The notes: a model not told the origin generated them from the letters alone. Counted from the first letter of the stretch, positions 1-8,016 are shown. The stretch: 44,035 nt of DNA from an uncultured Oscillospiraceae bacterium (GCA_902478785.1 CABSMJ010000018.1:1-44035); one strand, 5' to 3'. Program-made: numbers and translations.

Positions 1-137
1 AGCTGATCTTCCCCGAGATCGAGTACGACAAGATCGACAAGATCCGCGGCATGGACATCATCATCTGCACCACTGCCCAGACCGACGAAGAGGCCCGCAA
101 GCTCCTGGAGCTGGTGGGTGCCCCCTTCGAGCGCTAA
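1..137 (+). CDS. rplE: 50S ribosomal protein L5, C-terminal part
   Basis: The window opens inside this gene; 44 residues plus a TAA stop at 135-137 are visible, in frame from base 3. The tail reads FPEIEYDKIDKIRGMD, then IIICTTAQTDEEAR and ends LLELVGAPFER, which is the conserved L5 C-terminus. L5 binds 5S rRNA in the central protuberance of the 50S subunit. Its place directly before a zinc-type S14 and S8 is the standard spc operon order. The N-terminal part is outside the window, so nothing can be said of its start. Confidence 0.95.
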   Translation, partial: LIFPEIEYDKIDKIRGMDIIICTTAQTDEEARKLLELVGAPFER

Positions 138-152
138 TGGAGGAGAAGAACA

Positions 153-338
153 ATGGCTAAAAAGTCTATGATCCTGAAGCAGCAGGCTCCTGCCAAGTAC
201 TCCACCCGCAAATACAACCGCTGCAAGCTGTGCGGCCGGCCCCATGCCTACCTGCGCAACTATGGCGTGTGCCGTATCTGCTTCCGGGAGCTGGCCTACA
301 AGGGCGAGATCCCCGGTGTGAGAAAGGCTTCCTTCTAA
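153..338 (+). CDS. rpsZ: 30S ribosomal protein S14, zinc-binding type
   Basis: 61 residues, the length of the short zinc-type S14 (about 61 aa) rather than the about 100-aa zinc-free form. Four cysteines in two CxxC pairs (C24, C27, C40, C43) form the zinc ribbon, and the C-terminus reads GEIPGVRKASF. The start ATG follows the SD GGAGGAG at 139-145. It assembles late in the 30S head. Oddity: the last codons and the TAA stop lie inside a near-perfect 42-nt inverted repeat (315-356), described separately. Confidence 0.97.
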   Translation: MAKKSMILKQQAPAKYSTRKYNRCKLCGRPHAYLRNYGVCRICFRELAYKGEIPGVRKASF

Positions 339-356
339 GGAAACCTTTCTCACGCC
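315..356 (+). other. Long hairpin spanning the rpsZ stop codon
   Basis: Arms GTGAGAAAGG (318-327) and CCTTTCTCAC (344-353) are perfect complements. Inside, TTCCTT (329-334) pairs with AAGGAA (337-342) around a CT loop, and GGT/GCC extends the base with one G-U pair. The TAA stop (336-338) is in the apical part. No T-run follows, so this is not a classical terminator; it could be an mRNA-stability or processing element, or a translational spacer. Confidence 0.75.
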
Positions 357-521
357 CCCCGGCAAAACACCACGGGCCCCTGGTCCGGGCCCTGGCGATA
401 TAAAGGATGGCGAAAGGTCACTGCTAATTACGCGTCATAGCGAGCGGCGCTCCAAATTAGTAGTGATACCTCGCTGCCTGAACGGCTTCGGCCGTAACTC
501 TAAAAATAGGAGGAATTATCC
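357..521 (+). promoter_or_regulatory. Structured rpsZ-rpsH intergenic region, possible r-protein leader
   Basis: This spacer is far longer than the 10-25 nt gaps elsewhere in the operon. It holds a GGGCCC...GGGCCC repeat (374-392 area), a 12-bp stem TCACTGCTAATT (418-429) with AATTAGTAGTGA (455-466, one G-U pair) enclosing a smaller AGCG/CGCT helix, and a UUCG-capped hairpin ACGGC-TTCG-GCCGT (482-495) shortly before the rpsH SD AGGAGGA (509-515). The arrangement suggests an RNA-level control site or processing site before rpsH. I could not match it to a named leader family. Confidence 0.45.
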
Positions 522-920
522 ATGCATATCACCGACCCCATTGCGGATATGCTCACCCGCATCCGCAACGCGAACAACGCCAAGCACGACAGCGTCGATG
601 TCCCCGCCTCCAACATGAAGAAGAGCATCGCTCAGATCCTGCTGGATGAAGGGTATATCAAGAGCTATCAGATCGTGGACGATGGCACCCAGGGCATCAT
701 CCGCATCACCCTGAAGTACAACGCCGGCAAGGAGAAGGTCATCACCGGCCTGCGCCGCGTTTCCAAGCCCGGTCTGCGCGTCTATGTGGGCGCCGACGAG
801 CTGCCCCGCGTGCTGCGCGGTCTGGGTATCGCAATCGTTTCCACGTCCAAGGGCGTCATGACCGACAAGAAGGCCCGCGAGGCCCATGTCGGCGGCGAAG
901 TCCTGGCATTTGTTTGGTAA
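522..920 (+). CDS. rpsH: 30S ribosomal protein S8
   Basis: 132 residues, usual S8 length. It begins MHITDPIADMLTRIRNAN and ends with the conserved EVLAFVW; the STSKGVMTD box that contacts 16S rRNA helix 21 is present. The ATG follows SD AGGAGGA by 6 nt. S8 organises the 30S central domain and, in Escherichia coli, represses its own spc operon by binding the mRNA. That precedent makes the structured spacer just upstream worth noting, though a link is inference. Confidence 0.97.
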   Translation: MHITDPIADMLTRIRNANNAKHDSVDVPASNMKKSIAQILLDEGYIKSYQIVDDGTQGIIRITLKYNAGKEKVITGLRRVSKPGLRVYVGADELPRVLRGLGIAIVSTSKGVMTDKKAREAHVGGEVLAFVW

Positions 921-936
921 GGAGGGTGTTTGAAAG

Positions 937-1482
937 ATGTCTAGAATTGGCAGAATGCCCATTACCGTCCCTGCAGGCGTGACCGTTGAGATCGCCGAGG
1001 GTAATGTGGTTACCGTGAAGGGACCCAAGGGTACGCTGACTCAGAGCCTGCGTCCCGAAATGATCATCAAGCAGGACGGCAACGTCCTGACCGTCGCCCG
1101 TCCCTCCGAGGATAAGCTTCACCGCAGCCTGCACGGCCTGACCCGCACCCTGCTCAACAACATGGTGGTGGGCGTCAGCGAGGGCTACAAGAAGGAGCTG
1201 GAGGTCAACGGTGTCGGTTACCGTGTCGCCAAGGAAGGCAAGAACCTGGTTATGAACCTCGGTTATTCTCATCAGGTGACTGTCCCCGAGATTGAGGGCA
1301 TCACCATTGATGTTCCCGCTCCCAACAAGATCGTCATCAACGGATGCGACAAGCAGATGGTTGGCCAGTTCGCCGCCGAAGTCCGCGAGAAGCGTCCCCC
1401 CGAGCCTTATAAGGGCAAGGGCATCAAGTATGTGGATGAGGTCATCCGCCGCAAGGTCGGTAAGACCGGCGCCAAGAAGTAA
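937..1482 (+). CDS. rplF: 50S ribosomal protein L6
   Basis: 181 residues, usual length. It begins MSRIGRMPITVPAGV and contains the two duplicated L6 domains, with the family signature near the C-terminus (PEPYKGKGIKY). SD GGAGGG lies 9 nt before the ATG. L6 sits near the GTPase-associated centre of the 50S subunit. It follows rpsH by 16 nt and precedes rplR by 14 nt, so the genes are co-transcribed. Confidence 0.97.
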   Translation: MSRIGRMPITVPAGVTVEIAEGNVVTVKGPKGTLTQSLRPEMIIKQDGNVLTVARPSEDKLHRSLHGLTRTLLNNMVVGVSEGYKKELEVNGVGYRVAKEGKNLVMNLGYSHQVTVPEIEGITIDVPAPNKIVINGCDKQMVGQFAAEVREKRPPEPYKGKGIKYVDEVIRRKVGKTGAKK

Positions 1483-1496
1483 GGAGGTGTGCCGAA

Positions 1497-1856
1497 ATGA
1501 TTAAGAGACCTGATACCAACGCTCAGCGTTTGAAGCGTCACAAGAGAGTGCGTGCCAAGATTTCCGGCACTCCCGAGTGCCCCCGTCTGAATGTGTTCCG
1601 CAGCGAAAAGAATATCTACGCCCAGGTGATCGACGACGTCAACGGCGTCACCCTGTGCTCCGCCTCCTCCCTGGACAAGGCCATCGAGGGCAACGGCGGC
1701 AACAAGACGGCCGCTCGTGCCGTCGGCAAGCTGGTGGCTGAGAGAGCCAAGGCCAAGGGCATCGAGACCGTGGTCTTTGACCGTGGTGGATACCTGTATC
1801 ACGGCCGCGTAGCGGAACTGGCAGAAGGCGCCCGTGAGGGCGGCCTGCAATTCTGA
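1497..1856 (+). CDS. rplR: 50S ribosomal protein L18
   Basis: 119 residues beginning MIKRPDTNAQRLKRHKRVRA, with the L18 hallmarks RLNVFRSEKNIYAQVIDD and a C-terminal FDRGGYLYHGRV. The basic N-terminus binds 5S rRNA. SD GGAGG lies just ahead of the ATG. It sits between rplF and rpsE in the standard order. Confidence 0.97.
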   Translation: MIKRPDTNAQRLKRHKRVRAKISGTPECPRLNVFRSEKNIYAQVIDDVNGVTLCSASSLDKAIEGNGGNKTAARAVGKLVAERAKAKGIETVVFDRGGYLYHGRVAELAEGAREGGLQF

Positions 1857-1876
1857 TCGGGAGGAGGAACAACAAA

Positions 1877-2377
1877 ATGGCTAGATTTGAAAGAGAACCC
1901 AGCGAGTACACGGAAAAAGTTGTCTCCTTGAACCGAGTTTCCAAGACCGTCAAGGGCGGCCGTGTCATGAAGTTTTCCGCTCTGGTGGTCGTTGGTGACC
2001 AGAAGGGCAAGGTGGGCTATGGCCTGGGTAAGGCCGCTGAAGTGCCCGAGGCCATCCGCAAGGGCCTGGAGGCTGCCAAGAAGAACATGATCACTGTGAC
2101 CATGGCTGGCGCCACCATTCCCCATGAGACCATCGGCGAGTTCGGCGCCGGCCGCGTGCTGATGAAGCCCGCTGCCCCCGGTACCGGTATCATCGCCGGT
2201 GGCGCTGTCCGTGCCGTGGTGGAAGCTGCCGGCATCAAGGACATCCGTGCCAAGTGCCTGCGCTCCAACAATGCCAACAACGTGGTTGCCGCCACTTTCG
2301 AGGGCCTGAAGGCCATGCGCGGCCCCGAGGAGGTTGCCCGTATCCGCGGCAAGAGCGTCGAAGAGATCGTGGGTTAA
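1877..2377 (+). CDS. rpsE: 30S ribosomal protein S5
   Basis: 166 residues. It shows the N-terminal double-stranded-RNA-binding fold (VSLNRVSKTVKGGRVMKFSA) and the conserved C-terminal half with GAGRVLMKPA and AGIKDI. SD GGGAGGAGG precedes the ATG. S5 lies at the mRNA entry site and affects decoding accuracy. It follows rplR by 20 nt and precedes rpmD by 12 nt. Confidence 0.97.
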   Translation: MARFEREPSEYTEKVVSLNRVSKTVKGGRVMKFSALVVVGDQKGKVGYGLGKAAEVPEAIRKGLEAAKKNMITVTMAGATIPHETIGEFGAGRVLMKPAAPGTGIIAGGAVRAVVEAAGIKDIRAKCLRSNNANNVVAATFEGLKAMRGPEEVARIRGKSVEEIVG

Positions 2378-2389
2378 GGAGGAGCAGAC

Positions 2390-2572
2390 ATGGCTAATTT
2401 GAACATCAAGCTCGTCAAGAGCCTCAACGGCAGACTGGCCAAGCAGATCGCCACTGCCAACTCCATGGGCCTGCGCCGGATCGGTGACACCACCGTGCAG
2501 CCCGACAACGCACAGACCCGCGGCAAGATCGCCAAGATCGGCTATCTGCTGCAGGTCGAGGAAGAAAACTAA
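2390..2572 (+). CDS. rpmD: 50S ribosomal protein L30
   Basis: 60 residues, the typical length of this small protein. It starts MANLNIKLVKSLNGR and carries the family segment MGLRRIGDTTVQPDN. SD GGAGGAG is 7 nt upstream of the ATG. The rpsE-rpmD-rplO order is that of Firmicutes spc operons. Confidence 0.96.
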   Translation: MANLNIKLVKSLNGRLAKQIATANSMGLRRIGDTTVQPDNAQTRGKIAKIGYLLQVEEEN

Positions 2573-2585
2573 GGAGGCGCGAAGC

Positions 2586-3026
2586 ATGAAACTCAATGAA
2601 CTGTCTCCCGCCGCCGGCTCCACCCGCCAGGCCTATCGGAAGGGCCGTGGTGCTGGTTCCGGTAACGGCAAGACCGGTGGCCGTGGCCACAAGGGTCAGA
2701 AGGCCCGTAGCGGCGGCGGTGTCCGCATCGGTTTCGAAGGCGGCCAGATGCCTCTGAGCCGGCGCATTCCTAAGCGCGGCTTCAACAACATTTTCGCTAA
2801 GCCTCTGGAGATCATCAATCTCAGCGCCCTGAACAAGTTCGAAGACGGCGAGACCGTCACCGCCCAGGCTCTGCTGGATAAGGGCATCCTGAGCAAGTGC
2901 ACCTATGGCTATAAGGTCCTGGGCAACGGCAAGGTGACCAAGAAAGTGACTGTGCAGGCGTCTGCCTTTTCCCAGTCTGCCAAAGAGGCAATCGAGGCAG
3001 CCGGCGGAAAGGCAGAGGTGATGTAA
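2586..3026 (+). CDS. rplO: 50S ribosomal protein L15
   Basis: 146 residues from the ATG at 2586, which follows SD GGAGG. An in-frame open stretch reaches further up but has no SD and overlaps rpmD. The glycine- and arginine-rich N-terminal extension (RKGRGAGSGNGKTGGRG, then HKGQKARSGG) and the motif FEGGQMPLSRRIPKRGF are diagnostic. L15 is a late-assembly 50S protein. It ends one base before the secY GTG start, suggesting translational coupling. Confidence 0.97.
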   Translation: MKLNELSPAAGSTRQAYRKGRGAGSGNGKTGGRGHKGQKARSGGGVRIGFEGGQMPLSRRIPKRGFNNIFAKPLEIINLSALNKFEDGETVTAQALLDKGILSKCTYGYKVLGNGKVTKKVTVQASAFSQSAKEAIEAAGGKAEVM

Positions 3027-3027
3027 A

Positions 3028-4407
3028 GTGATCCAAACGATTCGCAAAGCATGGGGCATCCCCGAGCTGCGGAAAAAGATCGTTTTCACACTGCTGATCC
3101 TGCTGATTTTCCGCATTGGTAATGCGATTCCTGTGCCCTATGTGGATACCGACCTGCTGGGTGCCTATCTGGATCAGATGAGCACCACCATCCTGGGCCT
3201 CTATGACGTGATGTCCGGCGGCGCCTTCTCGGCTGCCACGGTGTTCGCTCTGAGCATTCAGCCCTATATCAACGCCTCCATCATCATCCAGCTGCTGACC
3301 GTGGCCATCCCGGCCCTGGAGCGGCTGGCCAGAGACGGCGGCGAGGAGGGCCGGAAGAAGATCCAGTCCATCACTCGGTATTCCACGGTGGCCATCGCCC
3401 TGTTGCAGGGCTTCGGCTACTATATGCTGATGAAGAACAACAACATCCTGACCGACACCAGCATCTGGGCTGCTCTGGTCATCATTGTCTCCTTCGTGGC
3501 CGGCTCCTCCTTCGTCATGTGGATGGGCGAGCAGGTCACCGAGTTCGGTATCGGCAACGGCATCTCCATCATCCTGTTCGGCGGCATCCTGTCCCGGATC
3601 CCCTCCATGGTCTCCGGCGCCATCACTGGCCTGAAGATCCATTCCGGCATCCAGGCGGGCACCCTGACTGTGGATTATGTGATGGAGAATATGGGCTACT
3701 CCACTGAGGAGGCTGCCCAGAGATATCTCAACCAGGCCATCTCTCCGGTGGGGCTGGTCCTGCTGCTGATCGGTGTGCTGGCCCTGATCGTGGTGATCGT
3801 CATCGTCAATGATGCCGAGCGCCGCATCCCCGTCCAGTATGCCAAGCGTCAGGTGGGCCGCAAGATGTACGGCGGCCAGAGCACCAACCTGCCCATGAAG
3901 GTGAATATGTCCGGCGTTCTGCCCATCATCTTCGCCCAGAGCATCGCGTCTCTGCCTGCCACCATCGCCGCCTTCATCAGCACCCAGCCTGAAGAGGGCA
4001 CCTTCTCCTACGCACTGCTCAACGCCATTGATACCAAGTCCATCCTCTATATGGTGGTCTACTTCATCATGATCATTGGCTTCAGCTATTTCTATGCCAC
4101 CATTCAGTTCAATCCCGTGGAGATCTCCAACAACCTGAAGAAGCAGGGCGGCTTCATTCCGGGATTCCGTCCCGGCAAGCCCACCAGCGACTTCATCGCG
4201 CGGGTCCTCTCCAAGATCACTCTGTTCGGTGCCATCTATCTGGGCATCGTGGCCATCTGCCCCCTGGTTGTGGGCAAGGTGGTCCAGAACTCCGCCATGT
4301 CCATCGGCGGCACGTCCATCATCATTATCGTGGGCGTCGCTCTGGAGACGGTGAAGGCTCTGGAGTCCCAGATGCTGATGCGGCAGTACAAGGGCTTCCT
4401 TGAATAA
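3028..4407 (+). CDS. secY: Protein translocase subunit SecY
   Basis: 459 residues with about ten hydrophobic segments. SecY landmarks include the N-terminal RKAWGIPELRKKI, the plug-region SGGAFSAATVFALSI, the cytoplasmic loop ERRIPVQYAKRQVGRKMYGG and the C-terminal LMRQYKGFLE. It forms the membrane pore used by SecA and ribosomes; SecE is outside the window, while secG and secA are both here. The start is GTG, one base after the rplO stop and with the SD inside rplO. Coupling to the ribosomal genes is standard. Confidence 0.97.
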   Translation: MIQTIRKAWGIPELRKKIVFTLLILLIFRIGNAIPVPYVDTDLLGAYLDQMSTTILGLYDVMSGGAFSAATVFALSIQPYINASIIIQLLTVAIPALERLARDGGEEGRKKIQSITRYSTVAIALLQGFGYYMLMKNNNILTDTSIWAALVIIVSFVAGSSFVMWMGEQVTEFGIGNGISIILFGGILSRIPSMVSGAITGLKIHSGIQAGTLTVDYVMENMGYSTEEAAQRYLNQAISPVGLVLLLIGVLALIVVIVIVNDAERRIPVQYAKRQVGRKMYGGQSTNLPMKVNMSGVLPIIFAQSIASLPATIAAFISTQPEEGTFSYALLNAIDTKSILYMVVYFIMIIGFSYFYATIQFNPVEISNNLKKQGGFIPGFRPGKPTSDFIARVLSKITLFGAIYLGIVAICPLVVGKVVQNSAMSIGGTSIIIIVGVALETVKALESQMLMRQYKGFLE

Positions 4408-4422
4408 GAGGAGAGTTTCAAA

Positions 4423-5055
4423 ATGAAATTGATTTTATTGGGTGCGCCCGGTGCCGGTAAGGGCACGCAGGCGGAAATACTGTCCAAAGAGCTCCAGATT
4501 CCCACCATCTCCACCGGCAATATCCTCCGGGCTGCCATCAAGAACGGTACGCCCACGGGCCTGAAGGCCAAGTCCTTCATGGACGCCGGTAAGCTGGTGC
4601 CCGATGAGGTGATCATCGGCATCATCACCGAGCGCCTGGCCGAGGAGGACTGCAAGAACGGCTATATCCTGGACGGTGTGCCCCGCACTATCGCCCAGGC
4701 CGAGGCCCTGGAGCAGGCTGGGATCCAGTTTGACGCGGTGGTCTCCATTGAGATCTCCGACGAGGCCATCATGCAGCGCATGAGCGGCCGCCGCGTCTGT
4801 GAGGACTGCGGCGCCAGCTACCACCTGGTCGCTGTGCCCCCCAAGCAGGAGGGTGTGTGCGACAACTGCGGCGGTAAGCTGGTGCAGCGGAAAGATGATG
4901 CCCCCGAGACGGTGAAAGCCAGACTCGAGGTCTATCATAAAGAGACAGAACCCCTCAAGGGCTTTTATGAGTCCCGGGGAGTCCTGAAACCTGTGGAGAC
5001 CGCCTCTTCCGTGGAGGCGACCACCCGGGCGATCCTTCGTGTGTTGGGGAGATGA
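4423..5055 (+). CDS. adk: Adenylate kinase
   Basis: 210 residues. The P-loop GAPGAGKGTQ is at 7-16, the AMP-binding segment STGNILRAA follows, and the LID domain carries a four-cysteine zinc site (CEDC...CDNC), the form usual in Gram-positives. The motif DGVPRT replaces the more common DGFPRT. It interconverts ATP+AMP and 2 ADP. It sits 15 nt after secY and 6 nt before map, within the same transcript. Confidence 0.97.
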   Translation: MKLILLGAPGAGKGTQAEILSKELQIPTISTGNILRAAIKNGTPTGLKAKSFMDAGKLVPDEVIIGIITERLAEEDCKNGYILDGVPRTIAQAEALEQAGIQFDAVVSIEISDEAIMQRMSGRRVCEDCGASYHLVAVPPKQEGVCDNCGGKLVQRKDDAPETVKARLEVYHKETEPLKGFYESRGVLKPVETASSVEATTRAILRVLGR

Positions 5056-5061
5056 GCTGAG

Positions 5062-5823
5062 ATGATTACGCTCAAGTCCCCGCACGAGATCGAAGCGATG
5101 CGTCGGGCCGGAAAAATTACCGCGGCTGCCCGTGCTTTTGCAGGGGAAATGGTAAAGCCTGGCGTAACAACCCATGAAATTGACAAGGCAGTATACGAAT
5201 TTATCACAAAGCACGGCGCCACCCCGTCGTTTTTGCACTACAACGGCTATCCGGCCAGTGCCTGCATCAGCGTCAACGATGAAATCATCCACGGCATCCC
5301 CGGCAAGCGGGTGCTGCAGGAGGGCGACATCGTCAGCATCGATGTGGGAGCTTATATCGGCGGGTACCACGGCGACTGTGCGGGCACCTTCCCCTGCGGA
5401 AAGATCAGTGAGGAGGCCCAACGCCTCATTGATGTGACGCGGCAGAGCTTTTTTGAAGGTCTGCGGTATGCAAGGGAAGGGTACCGTGTGGGGGATATCT
5501 CCCACGCGATACAGGCCTACGTGGAGAGCAATGGCTTTTCCATCGTCCGGGAGTATGTCGGTCACGGCATCGGCACCAAGATGCACGAGGCACCGGAGGT
5601 CCCCAACTACGGCCATCCTGGCCGGGGACCCCGGCTGCTCCGGGGCATGACCCTGGCGGTGGAACCCATGGTGAACGCGGGCACCGCCGCCATCTGCCAG
5701 ATGCCTGACGGCTGGACGGTCAAGACGGCGGACGGAAAGTACGCGGCTCACTATGAGAACAGCATCCTCATCACGTCCGGCGATCCGGAGCTTCTGACGG
5801 ACCCCGGCGACATACAGGTGTAA
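5062..5823 (+). CDS. map: Methionine aminopeptidase, type I
   Basis: 253 residues with the pita-bread fold signatures: metal ligands in IDVGAYIGGYHGDCAGTF, the histidine of GHGIGTKMHEAPEVPNYG, and the glutamate of VEPMV. It removes the initiator methionine from nascent proteins. The secY-adk-map order is conserved in Firmicutes. The gene lacks the N-terminal zinc-finger extension seen in some paralogues. Confidence 0.96.
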   Translation: MITLKSPHEIEAMRRAGKITAAARAFAGEMVKPGVTTHEIDKAVYEFITKHGATPSFLHYNGYPASACISVNDEIIHGIPGKRVLQEGDIVSIDVGAYIGGYHGDCAGTFPCGKISEEAQRLIDVTRQSFFEGLRYAREGYRVGDISHAIQAYVESNGFSIVREYVGHGIGTKMHEAPEVPNYGHPGRGPRLLRGMTLAVEPMVNAGTAAICQMPDGWTVKTADGKYAAHYENSILITSGDPELLTDPGDIQV

Positions 5824-5829
5824 CATCCT

Positions 5830-6117
5830 ATGGATATTGCGAAATCCAACGTAGTCAGGTCGGCCGCCGGCCGGGACCAGGGAAAATACTTCTTTGTCCT
5901 GGCTGTGGAGGGGGAGTACCTCCTCCTGGCGGACGGCAAGTGCCGGAAGGTGGAATCCCCCAAGCGGAAAAAGCGCAGACATGTGCAGTTCGTGGCGGCG
6001 GAGGACACCCGTGTGGCCGAGAAGATCAGGAGCAACGAAAAGATCACAAACAGCGAGCTTCGAAGAGCACTCGCGGCCTACTGCCGTGAGGAAGGTAATC
6101 AAAACCAGGAGGGATAG
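5830..6117 (+). CDS. KOW-domain RNA-binding protein
   Basis: 95 residues. The first half (SAAGRDQGKYFFVLAVEGEY, then LLLADGKCRKVESPKRKKRR) resembles the KOW/L14e-type RNA-binding fold found between map and infA in many Clostridia; the end is charged. The exact role is not established; association with ribosomes or translation initiation is inferred from the context. Its TAG stop overlaps the infA SD region, so the two are probably coupled. Confidence 0.8.
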   Translation: MDIAKSNVVRSAAGRDQGKYFFVLAVEGEYLLLADGKCRKVESPKRKKRRHVQFVAAEDTRVAEKIRSNEKITNSELRRALAAYCREEGNQNQEG

Positions 6118-6121
6118 CGCT

Positions 6122-6340
6122 TTGGCAAAATCCGACATGATTGAAGTGGAGGGCGTAGTGGTTGAGTCTATGCCCAACACGACGTTCAAAGTAGACATTG
6201 GAAATGGTCATATTATCTTGGCGCATATTTCCGGAAAGCTCAGAATGAATTTCATCAGGATTCTGCCCGGCGATAAGGTCACGGTGGAGATGTCCCCGTA
6301 TGATCTGACCCGCGGTCGGATTACCTGGCGTAGTAAGTAG
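6122..6340 (+). CDS. infA: Translation initiation factor IF-1
   Basis: 72 residues, exactly the family length, starting (M)AKSDMIEVEGVVVESMPNT, with the S1/OB-fold and the closing YDLTRGRITWRSK. The start must be the TTG at 6122: SD AGGAGGG (6107-6113) is 8 nt upstream and no ATG fits before the conserved AKSDMIEVEG. IF-1 blocks the A site during initiation. The rare start codon could hold down its level relative to the ribosomal proteins. Confidence 0.95.
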   Translation: MAKSDMIEVEGVVVESMPNTTFKVDIGNGHIILAHISGKLRMNFIRILPGDKVTVEMSPYDLTRGRITWRSK

Positions 6341-6353
6341 GAGGTTAACGACT

Positions 6354-6467
6354 ATGAAAGTAAGACCGTCCGTGAAGCCCATGTGTGAAAAGTGCAAAGT
6401 GATTCGCCGCAAGGGCCGCGTTATGGTGATTTGCGAGAACCCCAAGCACAAGCAGAGACAGGGCTAA
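6354..6467 (+). CDS. rpmJ: 50S ribosomal protein L36, zinc type
   Basis: 37 residues, MKVRPSVKPMCEKCKVIRR followed by KGRVMVICENPKHKQRQG. Ligands C11, C14, C27 and H32 mark the zinc-binding form. SD AGGAGG lies 9 nt before the ATG. The infA-rpmJ-rpsM order is standard. Confidence 0.97.
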   Translation: MKVRPSVKPMCEKCKVIRRKGRVMVICENPKHKQRQG

Positions 6468-6493
6468 CGACTAATTGGAGGTGCTGAACAAGT

Positions 6494-6862
6494 ATGGCGA
6501 GAATTGCCGGTATTGACCTGCCTAAGGATAAGCGGATCGAGATTGGACTCACTTATATCTACGGCATTGGCAGAAAGAGCGCCAAGGACATCCTGGCGCA
6601 GACAGGCATCAACCCTGACACCCGCGTGAAAGATTTGACCGACGAAGAGGAAGCCAAGCTGCGTGAAGCCATTGACCATGGCTACACCGTGGAGGGCGAC
6701 CTGCGTCGTAATGTGGCACTGGATATCAAGCGTTTGACTGAAATCGGCTGCTATCGTGGCATCCGTCATCGTCGCGGTCTGCCCGTCCGCGGCCAGCGCA
6801 GCAAGACCAATGCCCGCACCCGCAAGGGTCCCAAGAAGACCATTGCGAATAAGAAGAAGTAA
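6494..6862 (+). CDS. rpsM: 30S ribosomal protein S13
   Basis: 122 residues. It begins MARIAGIDLPKDKRIEIGLT, has the helix-two-turn-helix motif and the basic C-terminal signature GLPVRGQRSKTNARTRKGP. SD GGAGG precedes the ATG. S13 bridges the 30S head to the 50S subunit and touches P-site tRNA. Confidence 0.97.
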   Translation: MARIAGIDLPKDKRIEIGLTYIYGIGRKSAKDILAQTGINPDTRVKDLTDEEEAKLREAIDHGYTVEGDLRRNVALDIKRLTEIGCYRGIRHRRGLPVRGQRSKTNARTRKGPKKTIANKKK

Positions 6863-6877
6863 GGAGGGAGATCGACA

Positions 6878-7282
6878 ATGGCTACTGCTAAGAACACCGG
6901 CAAGAAGGTTATTCGCCGCCGCCGCGAGAAGAAGAATATCGAGCGCGGTCAGGTGCATATCCGTTCTTCCTTTAACAACACCATGGTGACCGTCACCGAT
7001 ACACAGGGCAATGCGATCTCCTGGGCTTCCTCCGGCGGACAGGGCTTCCGCGGCAGCAAGAAGTCCACTCCCTTCGCGGCCCAGACCGCCGCTGAAGTGG
7101 CTGCCCGCGCTGCGATGGAGCACGGCCTGAAGACTGTTGAGGTCTTCGTCAAGGGCCCCGGCCAGGGCCGTGAGGCTGCCATCCGCGCGCTGCAGGCTGT
7201 GGGCCTTGAGGTGACCATGATCAAGGATGTCACCCCCATCCCCCACAATGGCTGCCGTCCCCCCAAGCGTCGCCGCGTCTAA
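6878..7282 (+). CDS. rpsK: 30S ribosomal protein S11
   Basis: 134 residues. Diagnostic segments are RGQVHIRSSFNNTMVTVTD, the VFVKGPGQGREAAIRAL box and the C-terminal PHNGCRPPKRRRV. The ATG follows SD AAGGAGGG. S11 lies on the 30S platform near the mRNA exit. Confidence 0.97.
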   Translation: MATAKNTGKKVIRRRREKKNIERGQVHIRSSFNNTMVTVTDTQGNAISWASSGGQGFRGSKKSTPFAAQTAAEVAARAAMEHGLKTVEVFVKGPGQGREAAIRALQAVGLEVTMIKDVTPIPHNGCRPPKRRRV

Positions 7283-7305
7283 TTTGAGTAGGAGGTAAGC
7301 AGATT

Positions 7306-7932
7306 ATGGCAAGATATACCGGAGCAGTTTGCCGCCTGTGCCGCAGAGAGGGCCAGAAGCTCTTCCTGAAGGGCGATCGCTGCTATACGGATAAGTGCTC
7401 CCTGGAGCGTCGTGCGTATGCTCCTGGCATGCACGGCAATGGAAGAAACAAGAAGCTGTCCGAGTATGGCCTGCAGCTGCGTGAGAAGCAGAAGGCCAAG
7501 CGCTATTACGGCGTGCTGGAGAGCCAGTTCCGTGACTACTTCGAGATGGCCAACAAGAAGCAGGGCGTCACCGGTGATAACCTGCTGGCGATCCTGGAGT
7601 CCCGTCTGGATAACGTGGTCTATCGTCTGGGCTTTGCCATGAGCCGCGCCGAGGCCCGTCAGCTGGTCCGTCACGCGCACTTCACCGTCAACGGCAAGAA
7701 GGTCAACATCCCCTCTTTCCTGGTGAAGGTGGGCGACGTCATCGAGCTGAAGGAAGGCTCCCGCAGCTTGGACAAGTTCAAGGGCTCTCTGGAGGCCAAC
7801 GGTTCCCGCGTGGTTCCCAAGTGGCTGGAGATGGACCAGAACAATGTGGCTAAGGTCATTGCAGTTCCCACTCGTGAGGACATCGACCTCCCCATCGAGG
7901 AGCACCTCATCGTCGAGTTGTACTCCAAGTAA
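7306..7932 (+). CDS. rpsD: 30S ribosomal protein S4, zinc-binding form
   Basis: 208 residues. The N-terminus has four cysteines in CRLCRREGQKLFLKGDRC...C, a zinc-containing form, and the body carries the S4 RNA-binding domain (SRAEARQLVRHAHFTVNGKK). It nucleates 30S assembly. Here it lies between rpsK and rpoA, as in most Clostridia but not in Bacillus subtilis, where rpsD is unlinked. Confidence 0.97.
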   Translation: MARYTGAVCRLCRREGQKLFLKGDRCYTDKCSLERRAYAPGMHGNGRNKKLSEYGLQLREKQKAKRYYGVLESQFRDYFEMANKKQGVTGDNLLAILESRLDNVVYRLGFAMSRAEARQLVRHAHFTVNGKKVNIPSFLVKVGDVIELKEGSRSLDKFKGSLEANGSRVVPKWLEMDQNNVAKVIAVPTREDIDLPIEEHLIVELYSK

Positions 7933-7967
7933 TAGGGGAAGACCCTCGATCATTGCAAGAGTTAGGA

Positions 7968-7992
7968 GCGGCGTAAAGACCCTTTGCGCCGC
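7968..7992 (+). other. Hairpin in the rpsD-rpoA spacer
   Basis: GCGGCGTAAAG (7968-7978) pairs with CTTTGCGCCGC (7982-7992) over 11 positions, one of them G-U, with a three-base loop. There is no T-run, so it may adjust the ratio of rpoA to ribosomal proteins, by processing or by partial termination. It lies just upstream of the rpoA SD. Confidence 0.5.
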
Positions 7993-8016
7993 CATGATAA
8001 GAAGGAGGGTAACTGC

